NCBI RefSeq assembly: GCF_031344055.1
Contig: NZ_JADBEN010000004.1
Direction: 5' to 3' (one strand)
Length of the DNA stretch: 64,000 nt
DNA from: Methylobacillus flagellatus_A
GTDB lineage: Bacteria; Pseudomonadota; Gammaproteobacteria; Burkholderiales; Methylophilaceae
Shown here: one piece after another, positions 61,763 through 64,000 of the stretch
Layout of the letters: every line of letters starts with the position of its first letter
Position numbering within the stretch: position 1 is the first letter of the stretch
The notes under the pieces: generated by a model
The model's database searches: none
Told to the model about the DNA's origin: nothing
What the model saw: only the letters and a program-made list of their open reading frames with translations
Position numbers and translations under genes: made by a program

Positions 61763-62898
61763 GCCGCTGGCTCCATGTTGCCGGCTTGGCGGGTGGCAAT
61801 GCGCGTGCCTTGCTCGCCGTCGAACCAGTGCAGGTTGGCATGCGCTACCTGGATTTGCAGTTGCTGCCCGGGGGATACCGTCTGGTGGCCGGGCAGGCGC
61901 GCCTGCACCGTGTATTGCCCGAGGTTCGCGGTTAATTGTTCCAGCCGCAGCGTGGCAATGGTCTCCGCGCCCAGCGGCTCGATCAACTCAACCGCGGCGT
62001 TGAGGCGCAGCGCCGCCTGGCCGTTGAGGGCGGCATCATCGATATGGAGGTGCTCAGGGCGGATGCCCAGGGTGATCTGCTGTTCCGGCTCGATCTCCAG
62101 ATGGTTGACGGGTACCGACTGCCCGGCAATAAAGGCGGACCGATAATCGGCAGACCATTGCAGCGGCAGGTCTAGCAGGTTCATTGACGGGGAGCCCATG
62201 AAACCGGCCACGAAGGTGGTGGCGGGAGACTGGTAGATTTCTGCCGGCGTACCCAGTTGTTCGATGCGGCCGTGATTGATCACCGCGATGCGGTCGGCCA
62301 GCGTCATGGCTTCCACCTGGTCGTGCGTGACGTAGATCATGGTCTTGCCGATGCGCTGGTGCAGGCGCTTGATCTCCATGCGCATTTCCGTGCGCAGTTT
62401 GGCGTCCAGGTTGGACAATGGTTCGTCGAACAGGAACAGCTGGGCGTCGCGCACGAGCGCGCGGCCGATCGCCACGCGTTGGCGCTGCCCGCCTGAAAGC
62501 GCGGCGGGCTTGCGCTGCAATAGGGGAGTCAGTTGCAAAAGATCCGCTGCGGCGTGCACTTTCTGCTGGATTTCCTGCTTGGGCGTGCCTCGGATGATGA
62601 GGCCAAACGCCAGGTTGTCGTAAACAGTCTTGTGCGGATAAAGCGCATAGTCCTGGAACACCAGCGCCATGTTGCGTTCGCGCGGCGGCAGGCGGTTGAT
62701 GCTGCGGCCGTCCAGGATCACTTGCCCTTCGTCGGCTTCTTCCAGGCCTGCCAGGATGCGCAGCAATGTCGACTTGCCGCAACCGGAAGGGCCGACCAGC
62801 ACAATGAATTCCCCTGAGGCGATGTCTAGGTCGATTTCTTGGAGGATGCGCGTCTGGGCGAACTGCTTGCCCAGGCGTTGCAGGCTAAGCTTTGCCAT
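61759..62898 (-). CDS. CUT1 ABC importer ATPase, MalK/UgpC type
   Basis: A 379-residue ATPase with Walker A GPSGCGKST, signature ALSGGQRQRVAIGRAL and Walker B LFLFDEPLSNLD. A C-terminal OB-type regulatory domain (TOBE, about 240-365) follows, as in MalK/UgpC. It is first of the minus-strand importer operon, divergent from the LacI-type regulator with a palindromic operator in between. Confidence 0.93.
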   Translation of the reverse strand: MAKLSLQRLGKQFAQTRILQEIDLDIASGEFIVLVGPSGCGKSTLLRILAGLEEADEGQVILDGRSINRLPPRERNMALVFQDYALYPHKTVYDNLAFGLIIRGTPKQEIQQKVHAAADLLQLTPLLQRKPAALSGGQRQRVAIGRALVRDAQLFLFDEPLSNLDAKLRTEMRMEIKRLHQRIGKTMIYVTHDQVEAMTLADRIAVINHGRIEQLGTPAEIYQSPATTFVAGFMGSPSMNLLDLPLQWSADYRSAFIAGQSVPVNHLEIEPEQQITLGIRPEHLHIDDAALNGQAALRLNAAVELIEPLGAETIATLRLEQLTANLGQYTVQARLPGHQTVSPGQQLQIQVAHANLHWFDGEQGTRIATRQAGNMEPAA

Positions 62899-63003
62899 GG
62901 GTACTTGCCTGCATGAAAGCCGACTTCGATATATCCAGGCGTGGCTTCTCCTGAATAAAATACAAATGTTTTGAAAATTTTGAAAACACTGATAATCTCA
63001 ATG

Positions 63004-63019
63004 ATGTTACCGGTAACAT
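63004..63019. promoter_or_regulatory. GntR/LacI-type operator
   Basis: A perfect 16-bp palindrome, ATGTTACCGGTAACAT, in the 207-base gap between the importer operon and the divergent LacI-type gene. It matches the shape of E. coli GntR/IdnR operators. A bound repressor could silence both sides. Confidence 0.75.
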
Positions 63020-63105
63020 TTGAATGTTAGGGCAAGTGTTTGTATGTTGTAAAAGAATTAAAATGAAAATCAATATTTATAAAAGTTATATATAGGTGGT
63101 TGCCG

Positions 63106-64000
63106 ATGTCGGGTAAGCGCAAGGGACTGGGCAGGGCCACCGTGCATGACGTGGCGAAGCTGGCTGACGTTTCATCCATTACCGTGTCGCGGTATTTCAA
63201 GCAGCCGGAAATCGTGTCCGAAGTATTGCGAGGCCGCATCGCCAAGGCGGTGGCGGCGTTGGACTACCTGCCCAACCATGCCGCAGGCGGCCTGGCCTCG
63301 ACCCGGGGCCGCATTGTGGCCATGGTGATTCCCAATATCTCGGGCCCCATCTTTGCCAACACCATCCAGAGCTTCAGCGATGAGCTGAACCGGCATGGAT
63401 ACCAGCTGTTGCTGGCGTCGAGCTATTTCTCCATGGAAAAGGAGGAAAGCGCGGTGCGCGCCTTCCTCGGTTGGTCGCCGGCGGCGCTGGTGCTGACCAG
63501 CCAGTATCATTCCGAGGGAACCGAGAGGCTGATCGCCAAGGCCGCCATGCCGGTGGTGGAAACCTGGGACTACGTGCCGGAGCGCAAGCCGGTGCAGGTG
63601 GGGTTTTCGCATGTGGAGGTTGGCCGGCAATCAGTGGAGTATTTGCATGGCAAGGGGTACAAGCGCATTGCCTATGTGCAGAACAGCCTGATAGGCGACT
63701 TGAGCGCGCTTGACCGCCGTGATGGCTATATTGCGCGCATGAACGAATACGGCCTGGAGCCCTGGGTGTTCGTCCCCACCCAGGCCGACCCGTTCGAGGC
63801 GGGCCGCCAGGCGGTCAATTCCCTGCTGTTGCGCCAGCAGCCTGCCGAAGCCATTGTGTTCGCCAACGACAACCTGGCCGCGGGCGGCATGTTGGCTGGC
63901 CTGCGGGCCGGCAAGCGCTTTCCCGAGGATTGCGCCATTTTCGGCTTCGGCAATTACGCTTTTTCCGAAATGCTGCTGCCCAGCCTTACCACCATACGCC
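63106..64000 (+). CDS. LacI/GntR-type transcriptional repressor (truncated by window end)
   Basis: At least 298 residues are visible; the C-terminus is beyond the window. The N-terminus holds the LacI helix-turn-helix (TVHDVAKLADVSSITVSRYF) and hinge (PNHAAGGLAS), followed by a periplasmic-binding-protein-like effector domain (VAMVIPNISGPIFANTI). It most resembles GntR of the gluconate subgroup. The ATG at 63106 follows a weak GGTGG. It is divergent from the ABC importer operon and probably senses that importer's substrate or a product. Confidence 0.93.
   Translation, partial: MSGKRKGLGRATVHDVAKLADVSSITVSRYFKQPEIVSEVLRGRIAKAVAALDYLPNHAAGGLASTRGRIVAMVIPNISGPIFANTIQSFSDELNRHGYQLLLASSYFSMEKEESAVRAFLGWSPAALVLTSQYHSEGTERLIAKAAMPVVETWDYVPERKPVQVGFSHVEVGRQSVEYLHGKGYKRIAYVQNSLIGDLSALDRRDGYIARMNEYGLEPWVFVPTQADPFEAGRQAVNSLLLRQQPAEAIVFANDNLAAGGMLAGLRAGKRFPEDCAIFGFGNYAFSEMLLPSLTTIR

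Noticed and set aside
1..64000. CRISPR arrays, insertion sequences or prophage
   Set aside because: No regularly spaced repeats, transposase or phage structural genes were recognised.

Overview
The window looks like chromosome of a GC-rich betaproteobacterium, most likely a methylotroph of the Methylophilaceae (Methylobacillus/Methylovorus type). This is inference from three things: a Fae-family (formaldehyde-activating enzyme) gene, the betaproteobacterial housekeeping order aspS-apt-nudB-nadA and yebC-ruvC-ruvA, and a PEP-CTERM exported protein. No phage, integrase, transposase, rRNA or CRISPR array was seen. There is one tRNA (Thr, CGT).

Layout. 0-3.5 kb: a PEP-CTERM protein gene, then a 7TMR-DISM sensor kinase and a response regulator transcribed divergently. 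3.8-14 kb: a surface module of an 1817-residue DUF11/SdrD-type repeat protein, a 1402-residue OmpA-domain outer-membrane barrel protein and a small SpoIIAA/STAS-like protein, probably co-transcribed. 13.9-20.9 kb (minus strand): a TonB-dependent siderophore-type receptor followed by a complete peptide/nickel-type ABC importer, with a promoter whose -35 lies inside a 28-bp near-perfect palindrome. 21-29.2 kb: a housekeeping stretch (FmdB-type zinc ribbon, DUF502, aspS, a ParE/RelE-type toxin-antitoxin pair, apt, nudB, nadA, an EEP-family phosphodiesterase, clsB, DUF2721, tRNA-Thr). 29.4-34.6 kb: two divergent GGDEF-EAL proteins around a gene-poor gap of about 0.8 kb. 34.6-41 kb: an MliC-like lipoprotein and an RND tripartite efflux operon. 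41-46 kb (minus strand): an AraC regulator, an Mla-type lipid ABC system (mlaE with fused STAS, mlaF, mlaD, PqiC-like lipoprotein) and the Fae-like gene. 46-54.3 kb: yjbQ, kefF-kefC, a CBS protein, a MarR regulator with two DUF4440/SnoaL-like proteins, an EamA permease, yebC-ruvC-ruvA. 54.3-55 kb: an inverted pair of complex intergenic repeats. 55-64 kb: an import and oxidation locus (ABC ATPase, binding protein, two permeases, TonB-dependent receptor, flavin monooxygenase on the minus strand) divergent from a LacI/GntR-type repressor cut by the window end, with a perfect GntR-like operator between them.

How the parts work together. Two loci pair an outer-membrane TonB receptor with an inner-membrane ABC importer on one strand, so each can be read as one route for a single nutrient: a metal-chelate or peptide type at 14-21 kb and a sugar-acid or similar small molecule at 55-63 kb. 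Several genes bear on envelope integrity and electrophile or toxin stress (Mla, RND, KefFC, MliC-like).

The most unusual signals are: (1) the inverted repeat pair at 54.3-55 kb, whose two copies share connecting sequences, loops and stem lengths while the stem sequences themselves have changed on both sides together; (2) the 28-bp operator-like palindrome in the receptor promoter; (3) a MarR gene with an apparently leaderless transcript and an 18-bp palindrome covering the -35/-10 spacer; (4) the Fae-like protein lacking the expected catalytic histidine; (5) the giant DUF11/OmpA surface module.
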